From assembly GCA_964464635.1 (NCBI GenBank), contig CAYXGT010000020.1:1-31857 (forward strand): DNA of 31,857 bases, read 5' to 3'. The stretch is from CAYLMG01 sp964464635 (lineage in GTDB: Bacteria > Planctomycetota > Phycisphaerae > Sedimentisphaerales > Anaerobacaceae). The notes below the pieces were generated by a model that saw nothing but the letters and a program-made list of their open reading frames with translations, was not told the origin of the DNA and made no database searches. Of this stretch, positions 30,431 through 31,857 are shown in pieces. Every line of letters starts with the position of its first letter. The first letter of the stretch is position 1. The translations under genes were made by a program, and so were the position numbers.

Positions 30431-30700
30431 ATGGCAATTAATGGAAAATCAGATACGCAAGTATTAAATGCGATAAGTGATATTGAAGACAACTGCAAAG
30501 ATATCGAATGCCCCAAAAACTTCGAATGCTATAAGACGAAATTTTCCAAGCTGGGACAGGTTAAAAATCACGGCGAAGAAAATTTTCTCGAATGTCTCGA
30601 AGAACACGCCGCTGAATGCTCTTTTTCACTTCCGTGTGTAAATAAATATTATTGTCTGTGTCCTGTTCGAATAGACATAGCAAACAGGCTGAACTTATAG
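30431..30700 (+). CDS. Cysteine-rich small protein, unknown family
   Basis: The 89-residue protein has eight cysteines at 22, 27, 33, 55, 63, 69, 75 and 77, in two groups (DNCKDIECPKNFEC; FLECLEEHAAEC then SLPCVNKYYCLCPV). No signal peptide is present, so the cysteines probably bind zinc or an iron-sulfur cluster in the cytoplasm rather than form disulfides. GGGAGGA six bases before ATG 30431 is one of the strongest ribosome sites in the window and fixes this start over the upstream ATG. The leader 30188-30430 contains a doubled GGTAACAAAAA word and a TTGCGT-16-TAATAA promoter-like pair. I do not recognise the family. It follows rpsU but is separated by the terminator. Confidence 0.75.
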   Translation: MAINGKSDTQVLNAISDIEDNCKDIECPKNFECYKTKFSKLGQVKNHGEENFLECLEEHAAECSFSLPCVNKYYCLCPVRIDIANRLNL

Positions 30701-30868
30701 CATAAAAATTTCTACATTCTTCTGTAACTTCATATCTGCACTGCGTGGGGCGGCCGGCACAAGGCATTTTTCTTAAGGTTTAAATAAGCTTGATAAAGAA
30801 GCTCGTATAGCTAAAATAGTTGCGCTGGTTCGTCAAAACTCTTTGTTCCGAAGAGTATTTCGAATTTT

Positions 30869-30908
30869 GGAGCAGTGGCTGAGCGGCTGAAAGCGACGGT
30901 CTTGAAAA
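30869..30908 (+). pseudogene. 5' half of a tRNA-Ser (UGA) gene
   Basis: GGAGCAGTGGCTGAGCGGCT followed by GAAAGCGACGGTCTTGAAAA matches the first 40 nt of bacterial tRNA-Ser(UGA) without gaps: acceptor strand, T8-G9, D-stem GCT/AGC, and anticodon stem plus loop CGGTC-TTGAAAA. The match stops at the end of the anticodon loop; the expected pairing CCG, variable arm and T-loop are missing. CTTGAAAAA is repeated 12 bp on (30913-30921). Confidence 0.6.
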
Positions 30909-31072
30909 ACTTCTTGAAAAAGTAGTTCTTACGCAAATATCGCTGATTTCAGAACTTAGCAAGTGGTAGATATCATATCTTTTAGTAGATATTGCATCTT
31001 TCGGTTGTAGTTTTTCACCACGTTTCGACCAGTAGTCAGAGAGCGTAAGTGCCTGCCAAAAGCATGCTGGCG

Positions 31073-31103
31073 AAGAGGGCGAGATTTGATTTGCCCTCTT
31101 TTT
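31073..31103 (+). terminator. Intrinsic terminator without an assigned gene
   Basis: AAGAGGGC (31073-31080) pairs with GCCCTCTT (31093-31100) around a 12-nt loop, ending in a T-run to 31103. A preceding imperfect hairpin GCCTGC...GCTGGC (31051-31071) suggests a structured short RNA ending here. Confidence 0.65.
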
Positions 31104-31449
31104 GTAAGCTTATGAAAGGCCTGTACTTAAACCTTAATTCCAATAATTCCAAAAAGTTAGACTCTCTTATTTCTCTACTATTAAAACACGATTTTTTACT
31201 ATCCTAAACGCCCTTTTTAAGGGCACTTTTAAGAGCAGTAAGAAAAACCTGTGCTTTTAAACAATAGCTATATTTTAACAGAAATTCAACAATTTAAAGT
31301 CTTTGTCTCATTATTGCCAAAGCCGTACAATTAATGATGCATTTTCTGATAATAAGCTAATAAATGTTGTATCACCTTCAATTTTTATAAAAAGATGTAA
31401 GTTATTTATAGAAAAATAGGTTATTTAAATACAACTTGAATACGTATAA

Positions 31450-31490
31450 AATATCAAATATCCGATAATCTTCTTGACTTATTTGATATT
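31450..31490. promoter_or_regulatory. Inverted repeat overlapping the right-edge promoter
   Basis: AATATCAAATA (31450-31460) is perfectly inverted as TATTTGATATT (31480-31490). The right arm lies in the spacer of the promoter at 31474-31502 and the left arm just upstream, the position of an operator bound by a dimer with half-sites 30 bp apart (about three helical turns). Confidence 0.5.
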
Positions 31491-31502
31491 CAGCAATATA
31501 AA
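31474..31502 (+). promoter_or_regulatory. Sigma70-like promoter of the right-edge gene
   Basis: TTGACT (31474-31479) and TATAAA (31497-31502) are separated by 17 bp, 41 bp before the ATG at 31544. Confidence 0.68.
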
Positions 31503-31543
31503 GTCAAATTAGTATAAAATCATTGATTTTGGAGGAAATCGCA

Positions 31544-31857
31544 ATGAGAAATGTTTGTAATTATTCACGTCTTATTTGGTGCATTACTTTAATTTTTTCG
31601 TATAACTTTTTGATCAATCCATTCTTCAATACGGTTTCAGCTACATCTGATTCAGCAAAGATTGGCGTTATGCTTGGTGGTGCGGTTTCACATAAATTAT
31701 TCGCCGATGCTGCTTGGCGTGATGAATATGGTTTGAAGGTTCTGTCACCAGCACTACAAAGGCTGGGGGAAGATGCTCCTGGTACATATGATACGGATTG
31801 CGGCAATCTTATGGAAATCCAGTACCCGGATGTAGAAGTCTGGGACGAAGGCTCAAG
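31544..31857 (+). CDS. Secreted protein, unknown family (partial, runs off right edge)
   Basis: An open frame of 104 codons starts at ATG 31544, with GGAGG eight bases upstream, and continues to the window edge. Residues 1-36 form a signal peptide or membrane anchor (LIWCITLIFSYNFLINPFF, then NTVSATSDSA). The visible mature part, AKIGVMLGGAVSHKLFADAA through YDTDCGNLMEIQYPDVEVWD, is mixed alpha/beta and does not match a family I recognise. It has its own promoter and a possible operator, so it is a regulated single gene or the head of an operon outside the window. Confidence 0.75.
   Translation, partial: MRNVCNYSRLIWCITLIFSYNFLINPFFNTVSATSDSAKIGVMLGGAVSHKLFADAAWRDEYGLKVLSPALQRLGEDAPGTYDTDCGNLMEIQYPDVEVWDEGS

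Larger units (their letters stand above)
30701..31543. other. 843-bp gene-free region
   Basis: No intact gene is seen. The left third (30779-30968) holds two overlapping open stretches in different frames (NKLDKEARIAKIVALVRQNS onward, then AAESDGLEKLLEKVVLTQIS to a stop at 30968) that could be a frameshifted small gene; the second overlaps a tRNA-Ser fragment. A terminator lies at 31073-31103. From 31120 to 31440 the sequence is AT-rich without recognisable structure. Confidence 0.4.

Overview
The window looks like a piece of a planctomycete genome, most likely of the Phycisphaerae/Sedimentisphaerales type. That is an inference from four things: lysine/murein synthesis through LL-diaminopimelate aminotransferase (DapL), a secreted GH51 arabinofuranosidase, a stand-alone type IV pilus/type II secretion-like operon on the PilM-N-O plan, and many short dispersed intergenic repeats of the ACCACGAATTAACACG and AACAAAGCCAATT types. 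No rRNA, CRISPR array, integrase or transposase was seen. Nearly all genes are on the minus strand; the plus strand carries a small LuxR-type regulator, rpsU, a Cys-rich small protein and a truncated secreted protein at the right edge.

Layout. (1) 1-3,720: an accessory block with an edge-truncated secreted protein carrying an HEQGHH metal-binding motif, an unrecognised 598-residue protein, and two diverged copies of the same ~180-bp non-coding segment, one upstream of each gene. (2) 3,807-5,376: a tRNA-Val with its promoter, then a repeat-rich stretch in which a stand-alone LuxR/GerE helix-turn-helix gene is flanked by two near-identical perfect palindromes. (3) 5,377-11,353: GH51 arabinofuranosidase, TraB/PrgY-family membrane protein, rhomboid protease and Lgt. 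(4) 11,402-15,114: a compact operon dapL - folK/deoxynucleoside-kinase fusion - panC - panD behind a good sigma70-like promoter, joining lysine/murein, folate, nucleotide-salvage and pantothenate functions. (5) 15,203-23,366: a nine-gene operon pilM-pilN-pilO-(pilP/gspC-like)-gspE/pilB-pilT-gspF/pilC-two pseudopilins. It has the inner-membrane platform and both ATPases but no major pilin, secretin or prepilin peptidase in the window. (6) gpsA. (7) 25,300-27,577: a two-gene AT-rich module, an OLD-family ATPase/TOPRIM nuclease followed 14 bp later by a 70-residue KTSC-domain protein, bordered on both sides by dispersed repeats; a possible defence cassette. (8) A repeat-laden spacer with a MITE-like inverted repeat and an orphan promoter, then hflX, rpsU with a strong terminator, a Cys-rich small protein, a 40-nt 5' fragment of a tRNA-Ser gene, a second terminator, and the start of a secreted protein.

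The best candidates for something undescribed are the OLD+KTSC pair, the LuxR gene bracketed by palindromes, the duplicated leader/promoter cassette of the left-edge genes, and the HPPK-deoxynucleoside kinase fusion. Several start codons were moved downstream to an ATG where the longest frame begins at TTG or GTG and a Shine-Dalgarno sequence decides it.
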